From CAJQQY01 sp964352225 (GTDB taxonomy: Bacteria > Bacteroidota > Bacteroidia > Chitinophagales > Saprospiraceae): a stretch of DNA of 49,614 nucleotides. The first letter of the stretch is position 1, and each line of letters begins with the position of its first letter. A model generated the notes under the pieces. The model did not search any database. It was given only the letters and a program-made list of their open reading frames with translations, and was not told where the DNA came from. The translations under genes were made by a program, and so were the position numbers. Positions 25,887 to 37,900 of this stretch are shown piece by piece. The stretch is from assembly GCA_964352225.1 (NCBI GenBank), contig CAYGRM010000009.1:1-49614 (forward strand). The letters are read 5' to 3'.

Positions 25887-27995
25887 TCAAGAGACTATTA
25901 ATTTTTCTAATCTAGTTAATTCTGCTTTAATAATGGGTATCTGAGTTTGTAAAGATTCTTTTATATCTTCAATTATATTAATACAATTTGGTATTTCCTT
26001 TCCTTTTTCTACTTTTTCAATAGCTTGCAATTTTGCCTCAATATCTGTTAAGCCAACCATGGCAAACGTAGGTTTTAACTTATGTGCCAGAGATCTTACT
26101 TTTGACCAACTTCCACTTTTGATTAAAGGTTCTAAATCCCAAAATTCATTCAAGGCATGATCCAAGAAAGTACCAAACATATCCGTCGCATATTCGTAAT
26201 CTGTTTCATAAATTTTCTTTAAATACTCAACATCTAACTCATTACTAAATTGAAAGTTCTCAGTTGAAGATTCTATACTTTTAGTAATTGGTTCAAGAGA
26301 AGTGTGCTTTTTTATCATAGCCAATAGTTGGCTTGGCTCGAAAGGTTTTCCCATATAATCGGTCATTCCTGACTCTAATGCTAAATCTTTTTTGGAAATA
26401 AAAGCAGAAGCTGTAATCGCAATGATTGGTGTTTTTTGATTTGGGTTAGATTGATTTCGAATGTGAATAGTTGCCTCATAACCATCCATAATCGGCATCG
26501 AAACATCCATGAATATTAAATCAAATTTTTGCTTTTGAGCTGCAATAACTCCTTCTTTTCCATTGAAAGCTTCTACGTAATCAAAGCCCCATTTTTTAAT
26601 TAGAGTGGTAATATATTTTCGATTCATGTAATTATCTTCCACAATTAAAAATCGTCTACCTGATGATCCAAAATTTTGTCGCATCACTTGGGTTTCCTCT
26701 CTCGGAACAAATTTATTCCCACTATTTAAGTATGATAATCTAAACTTAAAAGTGGCACCATCCCCCAATTCACTTTCTACCCAAATCTTACCACCTTGTA
26801 GTTCTACTAACTGTTTGGAGATGGCAAGCCCAAGTCCTGTTCCTCCATAATTTTGCCGAACCTTCTCATCCGTCTGTTTAAAATTTTCAAAGATCAAATC
26901 GCATTTATCTGCGGCAATTCCTATTCCTGTATCGACTACCGAAAAAAGTATATTATATTTTCCATCATGCTCACTCTCTAAATCCACATGCACGATCACA
27001 CTTCCTTGGTTCGTAAACTTTACCGCATTGCCAACTAAATTCATCAATACTTGAGTCAATTGTAGCTCATCTCCAATCACATTATTTTCGATTCTTTCGT
27101 CAATGTACGCTTTAACAACTAGATCTCTATTTTTGATTTTTAATTGAAAAGTTTTGCAGACAGAGTTTACTAAACCAACTAAATCAAATTCATCAGAAAT
27201 CGTTTGCACCTCTCCAGCTTCTATTTTTGATAAATCTAAAATATCACTAATCAGCTTCAACAACATATTTCCCGAAACCATAATATCTGAAATATATTCA
27301 CTTTGAATCGGATTATTTTCCGTATCCGAAAGTAAGTGAGCCATTCCGATAATAGCATTTAGCGGTGTTCGAATTTCATGACTCATTTTAGCTAAAAATT
27401 CTTTTTCCACCTCTCTAGCATTCTCTGCTCTTTCTTTCGACTGAGCTAACTCGGCCTCCATTTCTTTCCTTGAAGTAATATCATAGTTAATACTTAACAC
27501 ACTTTTGAGCTTGCCTCGATAATTATAAATAGGAACCCGACTTGCCAAAATCCAGAGTGGACTTCCATCTTTCTTTAAAATTTTGGTTTCTAAAATTCCA
27601 CTAAAATCATACTCAGGAGAAAACACGATTTTCTTAACTTTAGATCGATTTTTTTTAGGAACAAAAACTTCAAAAGTAGTTCTCCCAATTAACTCCTCTT
27701 CTTGGTATCCAGTCATTTCACAAAATCCTCGATAGACTCTAGTGATAACTCTATCTTTATCTGTTTCTAAGAGTCCTAATTCTAATTTGTTAAAGATGCT
27801 TTGAAACCTCTCTTCTATTCGGTGAGCTCTTAGGGTTTGAAATTCACACTCACTCTTCAACTCTTTATACGACTGTACAAGTTGCTGATTTTCATTGGAA
27901 AGTTCCAAAACTTTTTGTTCCAATAATTCTTCCGCTGCTATTCGGGCTTTTCTTTCTTTCGCTAGTTCTTGTTTGAGTAATTCCAATTTATTCAT
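25887..27995 (-). CDS. Soluble hybrid histidine kinase (PAS-HisKA-HATPase-REC-HPt)
   Basis: A 702-residue phosphorelay kinase without any transmembrane segment, so cytoplasmic. An N-terminal coiled coil (about 1-60) leads to a PAS domain (about 65-180). The HisKA H-box follows with His206 in KMSHEIRTPLN. The HATPase carries its N-box in LVGNAVKFT, its G1 box in VVDTGIGIA and its G2 box in GGTGLGLAIS. A receiver domain has Asp497 in FMDVSMP, and a C-terminal HPt domain has His638 in SLAHKLKP. All four relay residues are present, so signal could pass His-Asp-His to a separate regulator, perhaps the LytTR protein next to it. The PAS ligand is unknown. Its promoter should lie in the long space to the right. 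Confidence 0.95.
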   Translation of the reverse strand: MNKLELLKQELAKERKARIAAEELLEQKVLELSNENQQLVQSYKELKSECEFQTLRAHRIEERFQSIFNKLELGLLETDKDRVITRVYRGFCEMTGYQEEELIGRTTFEVFVPKKNRSKVKKIVFSPEYDFSGILETKILKKDGSPLWILASRVPIYNYRGKLKSVLSINYDITSRKEMEAELAQSKERAENAREVEKEFLAKMSHEIRTPLNAIIGMAHLLSDTENNPIQSEYISDIMVSGNMLLKLISDILDLSKIEAGEVQTISDEFDLVGLVNSVCKTFQLKIKNRDLVVKAYIDERIENNVIGDELQLTQVLMNLVGNAVKFTNQGSVIVHVDLESEHDGKYNILFSVVDTGIGIAADKCDLIFENFKQTDEKVRQNYGGTGLGLAISKQLVELQGGKIWVESELGDGATFKFRLSYLNSGNKFVPREETQVMRQNFGSSGRRFLIVEDNYMNRKYITTLIKKWGFDYVEAFNGKEGVIAAQKQKFDLIFMDVSMPIMDGYEATIHIRNQSNPNQKTPIIAITASAFISKKDLALESGMTDYMGKPFEPSQLLAMIKKHTSLEPITKSIESSTENFQFSNELDVEYLKKIYETDYEYATDMFGTFLDHALNEFWDLEPLIKSGSWSKVRSLAHKLKPTFAMVGLTDIEAKLQAIEKVEKGKEIPNCINIIEDIKESLQTQIPIIKAELTRLEKLIVS

Positions 27996-28989
27996 TTCGT
28001 ATTTTAATTAAATCATTAAAGTAGGTTTAATAATTTTTCATTAAAATAGGAAAATTTTAATCTGATAAAAAATAATCTGAAGAATTTGGAAAAAAAGGTA
28101 GGTTGGAAAATGAGGTAAGATATCCCTTTGATGATTAGTAGAGTTCCCCTCCATTTAAGAATTCACTTAAACTTCAGGGAACAATAACTAACACACGCCT
28201 TAGATATAATATTTTGGGTTTCTTTAGAACGAGAAAGTAGGTAGATCTAGAGTTTTAGGTAAAAAAAATCTAGGTTCTCGAGCAATGCACATTTTTAAAG
28301 TATAAAACTTCTAATGTGACATTCAATTTTGTTTATTTGTTTGAATACTCTGCAAATATAAACTCAATTAGACTTTTTTTAAAAAAACTTCGATGATTGA
28401 CCTGAAAGAAGGATTTTTCGGTTACTATAGGCGTTTTTTTGGATATATATATAAAGCGAAAAAGACTAAAATGATTATTTTAAAATTATCAAAAAAGTAC
28501 TTATTGTGACTAACCGATTTTGATAAAATATAGATTCACTATGGATTTCATTGTAGGTACATTGTTTAATTTTTTTAAAAATTAGCTTTTTACTTACAAA
28601 AATTTCAAAAAAAGCAATTTAGGAAAATTTTTTAATGAGAGTCGATCGGGGAAAATCTATACGATGTGTTATTAGACTTTGAGTTCTTATTTCTTTTTAT
28701 GCTGAAAAATATCAGATTTATTATTTAAAGATTTTCTGCAAAAAAATAAACATAAAAGGTTTCAAAAGTTAATTTGACAGTTAATTTCCATTCTAATAAG
28801 TTGTTCCAAAAAAGAGCTAATAATGCCAATTTTAATTGATATTTTTGAATAGTTATATTTTAAGAAATTGGGAATCGCTTGATAAGTGTAACGGATTAGA
28901 GTCAGGTACTCACACAAAAACTAATTAATTGCTAAGAACCTAAAACAAAACAAAACAACCATACTTTAAAACTCTTAAATCCTCTTATC
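27996..28989. other. 994-bp AT-rich intergenic region upstream of the giant adhesin gene
   Basis: No ORF on either strand is credible. It separates divergent genes and must hold the promoters of the hybrid kinase (left) and the giant surface protein (right). Seen: an alternating TATATATATA stretch near 28443, many T/A tracts, a weak 6-bp inverted repeat GTTCCC/GGGAAC (28143/28177), and one match to the Bacteroidota -7 pattern TAnnTTTG (TATTTTTG, 28840-28847) without a well-placed -33 element. If that match is real, the 5' leader would be about 130-140 nt. Confidence 0.45.
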
Positions 28990-31900
28990 ATGACAAAAAG
29001 GCTGCTTTTCATCCTTTTAACTCTTAATGTAATATCTGTTCAAAATTTGTTTTCACAATGTACTGACGGAACTCAGCCTGAGTGCCAATGTTCAACTGCT
29101 CCGGTTTTGTGTACGGTTGATGATTTGGATAATTACATGTTTTCTATGTCTTCTTATCAACATCCACAAGACGCACCACAACCACTTTGCCCTGGAGCAA
29201 ATAATACAGTACCAAATAATCCAACATGGTTTGCCTTTACGGCATGGTGTACTGATTTGACTTTAGAGGCAAGCTTTAGTAATTGTACTCAAATGTCAGG
29301 ATCAATTGGTGTTCAGATTGCGATTTATGAAGACTGTACTTTTACGAATGCCGTTGCTTGTAATGTTAACGCAAATGCTTGTAACACGAATGATAAAACT
29401 TTGACGATGACAGGATTGACGATTGGAGGAGTTTATTATTTTTTAGTAGATGGATGTTTAGGTTCTTATTGTGATGTAACGATTGATATTATTGGGGTAT
29501 GTGGGCAAGAAATGATCGACCCATGGACTCTCGGAGTAACTGGAGAAACCAATGCTTGTGGAGGAAATACGGAAACTTATTCCGTAGAAACTTTAGCAGG
29601 TGCTCAGACTTATCATTGGTTTGTAAATGGTGTCTTGGTGGGGACTTCTCCAACACCTACGTTTGATATCGCCTGGGCAACGGCAGGTTCTTACCAGTTG
29701 TGTATCGATGCATCAAACGACCCATGTGTACCAATCACAGATCTTCCAGGGCAATTATGTACTACTATAAATGTATATGAATCTGATGCAGGAACGATAA
29801 CTGCTCCTACTCTACTTTGTCCAAATGATATCGCTACTATTTCTGCTTCGGGTTTTAATGCAGGAGTGAATAATGCGCAAGCTATTTTAATTACGGATGC
29901 TGCTGGAGTAATTTTGGAAGTCATAACTGGAGGTTCTGGAACTTATACATCGGCGGTTTGTGGAACATTTACCATTTATAGTTATAACTATATTCCAGCT
30001 ATTGGAACTGCCCCTGTGGTGGGAAATAATGTCAATGCAATTGATTGCGCTGCGGAATGTTGTGATTTGGAAAGTGTGACTATTACTTTTGAAGATACCC
30101 AAGCACCTGTATTTCCTAATCCTCCAATGAATTTGACTTTGACTTGTTCCGACTTAGTGCCAACTATGATGGATTTGGGTTGGACAGACAATTGTGATGG
30201 CGTGGGAACGGTAGTTGGAATGGAAACAGGTTCAGCAGATGTTTGCTCAGGTGGCACCATTACTAGAATTTGGGAATACACCGATGCTTGTTCCAATACT
30301 GGCACTCATACTCAAACCATAACGGTGACGCCTGCACCTCCGCCTACGTTCACTAATCCTCCTGCAGATCAAACGGTCACTTGTGATAATATTCCAACAA
30401 GTGCTGCCGATTTGAGTTATACCAATAATGCTTTGGGGGCTTGTGAAATTTCAGGAATGGTTTCTCCGACTTCATCAGGAACTGCGGATATTTGTGGTGG
30501 GACGATTTCTTACACTTGGGACTTTACAGACCTTTGTGGAAATACCATTTCACATACGCAAAATATAACGGTGACGCCTGCAGCACCTCCTACTTTTATC
30601 AATCCACCAGCCGACCAAACAGCCACTTGCGATAATATTCCTACTGGCGCGCCTGACCTCGATTATACCAATAATGAAAATGGGACTTGCCTCATCATGG
30701 GTACAGTTTCTCCAACTCAATCGGGAAGTGCGGACATTTGCGGTGGAACGATTTCTTATACTTGGGACTTCACGGATATTTGTGGTAACAACATTTCACA
30801 TACCCAAAATATTACGGTAACGCCTGCAACAGCTCCTACTTTTTTAAATCCGCCTGCTGACCTGATGGTCACTTGCGATAATATTCNNNNNNNNNNNNNN
30901 NNNNNNNNNNNNNNNNNNNNNNNNNNNNNNNNNNNNNNNNNNNNNNNNNNNNNNNNNNNNNNNNNNNNNNNNNNNNNNNNNNNNNNTCTCGATTATACGA
31001 ATAATGAAAATGGAACTTGTCTTGTCATGGGTACCGTTTCTCCAACTCAATCGGGTAGTGCGGACATTTGTGGGGGAACGATTTCTTATACTTGGGACTT
31101 TACGGATATTTGTGGAAACAACATTTCGCATACCCAAAATATTACGGTGACACCTGCGGCTGCTCCTACTTTTTTAAATCCGCCTGCTGACCTGATGGTC
31201 ACTTGCGATAATATTCCAACCGGAGCACCTGATCTCGATTATACGAATAATGAAAATGGAACTTGTCTTGTCATGGGTACCGTTTCTTCAACTCAGTCGG
31301 GAAGTGCGGATATTTGCGGTGGAACAATTTCCTATACTTGGGACTTTACGGATATTTGTGGAAACAACATTTCACATACCCAAAATATTACGGTGACACC
31401 TGCGGCTGCACCTACTTTTTTAAATCCACCAGCTGACCTGATGGTCACTTGCGATAATATTCCAACCGGAGCACCTGACCTTGATTATACCAATAATGAA
31501 AATGGAACTTGTCTCGTCATGGGAACAGTTTCTCCAACTCAATCGGGAAGTGCTGACATTTGCGGTGGTACAATTTCCTATACTTGGGACTTCACGGATA
31601 TTTGTGGTAATAACATTTCGCATACCCAAAATATTACGGTGACACCTGCGGCTGCTCCTACTTTTTTAAATCCGCCTGCTGACCTGATGGTCACTTGCGA
31701 TAATATTCCAACCGGAGCACCTGACCTCGATTATACCAATAATGAAAATGGGACTTGCCTCGTCATGGGAACAGTTTCTCCAACTCAATCAGGAAGTGCA
31801 GACATTTGTGGTGGAACGATTTCTTATACTTGGGACTTTACGGATATTTGTGGAAACAATATTTCGCATACCCAAAATATTACGGTGACGCCAGCGGCTG

Positions 31901-34900
31901 CTCCTACTTTTTTAAATCCGCCTGCTGACCTGATGGTCACTTGCGATAATATTCCAACCGGAGCACCTGACCTCGATTATACCAATAATGAAAATGGGAC
32001 TTGCCTCGTCATGGGAACAGTTTCTCCAACTCAATCAGGAAGTGCAGATATTTGCGGTGGAACGATTTCTTATACTTGGCAGTTTGCAGATATTTGTGGC
32101 AATGCCATTTCGCATACGCAAAATATTACCGTCACTCCTGCTGATGCGCCTACTTTTATCAATCCTCCTACCGATCAAACAGTTAGTTGTGCTAATATTC
32201 CCACAGGTGCGCCTGACTTAGATTATACCAATAATGAAACTGGAACTTGTCTCGTCATGGGAAGCGTTCCTGCCGTAGAATCTGGAAGTGCTGATGAATG
32301 TGGAGGGACGATAACTTATACTTGGACATTTACTGACATTTGTAACAATACAATTACACATGTTCAAAACTATACCGTTACTCCTGCTCCACCTGCTGCT
32401 TTTACTGGAAATCTACCTCAAGACATAACAGTCGATTGTGATAATGCTCCCTCTGGTTTTCCACCCAATTTGCCATATACTAATACTGAAAGTGGCGTGT
32501 GTGCAATTGCTGGTTCTGCGCAAGCATCTATCTCAGGAGGTTATACAGAATGTGGAGGTGTCATTGGTTACCTTTGGCAATTTACAGATGATTGTGGAAG
32601 AACTATTTCTCATACTCAAAATGTTACCGTTGATCCTGCGCCACCTGCTGCTTTTATAAATCCTCCAAGTGCGACGACACTTGATTGTTCTTCTGTTCCA
32701 AACATTTTACCAACATTAAGTTATACCAATAACCAAACTGGGCCTTGTGCCATCAACGGAACAGTCTCCGCTATTCAATCTGGTTTTTATGATGCTTGTG
32801 GAGGGAATATTACCTACACTTGGACTTTTACAGATAATTGTAATCGAAGTATTTCTCATTCTCAAAATGTGGTGGTTACCCCGGCGAGTGATCCGATGTT
32901 TACAAGTTTACCTGCTGATATGACTATCAATTGTGGGGAACAATTTCCGACTCCTCCTAACCTTCCATATACCAATAATGAAACTGGAAATTGTGCCATA
33001 ACTGGAACCGTTCCTGCAACTGTAACTAGCAATGCAAATGGAGGCATGGAATATACTTGGACTTTTACCAACCCTTGTAATAATTTTACCATAACTCATA
33101 CTCAAGTCATCGATCAAACACCATCTCCTGACATTACCATCAATCCAACTCAAGTAACTATTTGTGAAGGAGAATCTTTTGATTTATCAACAGTTATGGT
33201 TACTGACCTAAATAATACAAATCCAAATATTACTTTTCATAGTAGTACACCAGCATCTATTGGAAATCAAATACCTTCCTCCAATGTGAGTCCATTGACG
33301 ACCACGACTTATTATATTTTAGCGTCCAATAGTTTTGGCTGTTCGGATGAAACAAGTTTTGATGTGGTGATAGAAGAACCACCATTTGCAGGTATTGATG
33401 GGATGGGAGAAATTTGTTTTGACACTCCTAGTAATATAAATCTATTTAGTTATTTATCAGGTTCTTATACTCCGACTGGAACTTGGGTGGACACTTATGG
33501 TTCTGGAGTAAATCTTTCCAATCCAAATAATGTGAGTCTTCAGGGATTTCCTCCAGGGACTTATACTTTCGACTATTTTGTAGCTTCAGGAGGAGTTTGT
33601 CCAGATGATATGGCATCAGTTACTTTAGAGTTTTTGCCCGATGTATTTATTATTCCATTTGATATTTTGTGTTCAGCTGATCCTGATTTTTACGAAGTAT
33701 CTATTGCTACTTTTGGAAATAGTATCCTCACTTTTGAAGGAACTTATACTGACTTAGGAAATAATATGGGGATTGTTACGGACATTCCAATTGGGAGTTC
33801 TTTATTAATTCTAGCCAGTAATCCTTCTAATATACTTTGTATTTATTCTGTAAATATTTCGCCTCCAGATTGTGATTGTCCAAATGTTGATCCTCCAGTT
33901 AATAATGGAAATGCTATTATTTGTGAAGGGGCGTCCAACCCACAATTATCGGTTACAGTTGGGACAGATGAAACTGCCAACTGGTATGATGCACCATCCG
34001 GAGGAATATTGTTAGCAAGCGGAAGTAATACATTTACTCCTTCGGAAACGGCGGTTGGTATTTATACTTATTACGTTGAATCTGAAAATCTAACAAGTGG
34101 ATGTGTCAGTTCAATTCTCACTCCTGTCCAGTTTGAAATTGCTGCAAACCCTTCGGGAAACAATGCGCAACTTGAAGAGTGTGATTTGGATGGAGATGGT
34201 TTTGAAGCATTTAATTTGACCGAAGCGAATAGTAATATTAGTTCGAATACAAGCTATTCATTTACCTATTATGAGACATTATCTGATGCTCAAAACGGAA
34301 CTGATGCTTTGCCAAATATTTATACCAATACAGTTTCACCCACTCAAACATTATTTGTAGTCATTTCTAATTCAGCTAATTGTACTTCTATTGTTGAGTT
34401 GACTTTAGTTGTAAATCCTGCTCCAAGTATTTCACTTCAAATTGAAAATGAAACTTGTCTTAATGACGGAGATGGTTCAGTTACGATTAACTCCCCCACA
34501 GGTGTAAATTATAGTTTAGATAATGCGACTTGGACTACAAATAATGTTTTTAATAATTTAATTTCAGGAAACTATACTGCTTATGTGGAAGATGGAAATG
34601 GTTGTATCGCTTCGCAAAATTTCGATATTAATCCAGGCTTAGAAATCACGCTTAGTTCCTTCGATATAGTTTGTAATGATAATGGAACTGCCAGCGACGC
34701 CACAGATGATTTCTATAACATTACATTTACATTAATTAATAATAATGGAAATACAGGGACTTTTACCGTATTTGATGGTAGTCTAAATATTAGTTCATTA
34801 AATTACAATCAGTCCAATACCATTTCACTTCCAGCTCAAGGGCAATCTTTGACTTTGACATTTACGGATGACCAAGTGGCTTGTTTTATTACTCAGGAAA

Positions 34901-37900
34901 TTGGCCCACTAAATTCATGTTCTACAGATTGTTCGATAAGCATTGACCAATTGGATATCACTTGTTCTGACAATGGAACGGGTAACAATGCTACTGATGA
35001 TTTTTACACTATTACCATTAATGCATCGGCAATTAATGGTTCTGCTAACAATACTTATAATGTTTTAATTGATGGAATTTTAAATTTCAATTACACTTAT
35101 AACAATGCTGCTACATTTACGCTTCCTGCTAATGGGAGTTCTCCAATAATTTCAGTTGTTGACAATCAAGACGTGCAATGCCAAGCGACTCAGACCATTG
35201 GGTCACTCGAAGAATGTTCTGATCCTTGTGTGATTCAATTTACTTCAGTTGATTTTATTTGCAATGACAACGGAACGATCACAGATCCAACTGATGATTT
35301 TTATGAAATAAATATTCAAGCTTCGGCAGTTAATTTTGGCGCATTGAATAGTTTTGAAATTTTTGCTAATAATATTTCACAAGGCATTTTCACCTATGCA
35401 ACGGGAGGAATTTTTACCCTCCCTGCTGATGGAAATGCTGTGCAAATTTTAATTCAAGATGCCGACGAACCACTTTGTTTTGCTGAACAAAATATCGGAA
35501 CACTCGAACCTTGTAACGAAGATTGCACCATCAATGCTACCGTCTCCAATATCGTTTGTGACGACAATGGAACGGGCAATGATGACTCGGATGATACCTT
35601 TACTTTTGACGTTTTAGTCAATGGACAAAATACTGGAGCCACTTGGCAATCAACGGACGGAACACTTGCTGGAACTTACGGAACGACGCAAAATTTCGGG
35701 CCGTATCTAATTGCTGATGGAAATTTAAATTTTGATTTGCAAGATGTGACCACGGCAACTTGTTTGACTTCTATTTCCATAAATGCTCCTACAACTTGTT
35801 CTGATCCTTGTGTAATTAATTTTGAGGTAGTCGATGTCGTTTGTAATAACAACGGAACGATTACAGACCCAACCGATGATTTTTATGAAATAAATATTCA
35901 AGCTTCAGCAGTCAACTTTGGGGCAACCAATAGCTTTGAAATTTTTGCTAATAATATTTCCCAGGGAGTTTTCACCTATGCAANNNNNNNNNNNNNNNNN
36001 NNNNNNNNNNNNNNNNNNNNNNNNNNNNNNNNNNNNNNNNNNNNNNNNNNNNNNNNNNNNNNNNNNNNNNNNNNNNNNNNNNNTGATGGAAATTTAAATT
36101 TTGATTTGCAAGATGTGACCACGGCAACTTGCTTGACTTCTATTTCCATAAATGCGCCTGCGACTTGTTCCTCTTGTCCACAAACAGTCGATGCTGGGAA
36201 TGGCAGCACATTAACTTGTAACAATACGATTGCAAACTTAAATGGATCTTCTTCAGAGATTGGAATTTACCTTTGGACTGGACCTAATTCTTTTTCTTCA
36301 ACCGATTTAATTACTACTACCACTAGTCCAGGTTGGTACTATTTAACTGGAACTTATGCTAATAATTGTGCTGCAACCGATAGTGTTTTTATTGACATAG
36401 AAAATGATTTACCTACTGCCAATGCTGGACCTGATCAATCTATTACTTGCGATATTTTGGAAGTAACTTTGAATGGTTTAGGCAGTTCTGGTTCTAATTT
36501 GGAATTTGAATGGACAACTGCTGCAGGTATTTTTATTTCTGACCAAACGCAAATAACCATAAATACTCCGGGGATTTATAATTTACAATTAACGGATTTA
36601 GTAAGTGGTTGTACCTCCACCGATCAAGTGGAAGTATTGGAAGATACAGATCTTCCTTCTGCTGTAATTTTTGCTGATCCGGATAACATTTTAGATTGTG
36701 TGATCAGCAGTATTACCTTGACTTCGGCAAATGAACCGAATGTAATTTACAGTTGGAATTCAATTATTGCTACAGAATATGTAGTAACTGAAGGAGGTGT
36801 TGTTGATCTGATTGCAATAGATACCATTTCAGGTTGTGAAAATTTTAACCAAGTTACCATTACTGATATTCAAGATTATCCATTTGTCAATTTAGATACT
36901 CCTTCGCCAATTAGCTGCTATGAACCAAATACTTTAATCGATGGTTCCAGTTCTCAGCAAGGGTTAAATATCGTTTACAATTGGTTTGATGCTAACAATA
37001 ATTTGATCGTTGGGCAAAATGGAAACACCTTGTTAATTGACAATGGAGGTTTTTATTATTTGCAATTAATTGATACGTTGAATGGTTGCGAAAATATTGA
37101 TTCTGTTTTTGTTGAAAGTTTGTTGAATGTTCCCTTGGCTCAAGCGGTAGAAGATATCACTTTGTTTTGTGGAGATACAGAAACGAATTTAAATGTAAAC
37201 ATTTTAGGTGCAATAGATGATCTTGAAATAATTTGGACAACAGCAAATGGAAACATCGTGTCAGGTGCAACCACTCAAAATCCTTTAGTCAATCAGTCTG
37301 GAATTTATACAGTTACTATTCAAGACACGATTAGTGGATGTATCACTACTGACAATTTGGAAGTCATTATTAACAACAATGTTCCTCAACTGATGGTAGC
37401 GGATGTTTACGATGAAACCTGTTTTGATGCTAACGATGGATTGATTGTCATTTCCAATATTTCAGGTGGGGAACCTCCATTTACTTATACCTTAAACGGA
37501 AGTCCAACGGACAACTCAGGACAATTCCAAAACCTTGCTCCTGGTTTTTATAACATTACAATTACGGATGCCAACGGTTGTACTTTAGAGGACAACTTCA
37601 TCATCAATCCTGGGATAAATCTTGAATTAAGCCTTCCTGAGGTCATCGAGATTCTCGAAGGAAATTCATCCACAATTCAAGCAATTGTAAATGTCCCAGT
37701 TGATAGTTTAGAATATATTCAATGGGCTCCGCCAGAATTTTTATCCTGCGATACTTGCTTAACTACAACTGTCGAAACACTCGATGATCAAACTTTCCAA
37801 CTCACGATCATCGATAATAATGGATGTATTGCTATCGCAGTTATCAATATCATCATACTCCCACAAGTAAAAGTTTACATTCCAAATGTATTTTCTCCTA

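Noticed and set aside
30646..32385. Regular repeats as a CRISPR array
   Set aside because: The unit is 246 bp, lies in frame inside a long ORF and encodes HYR-like domains, with no spacers of CRISPR size.
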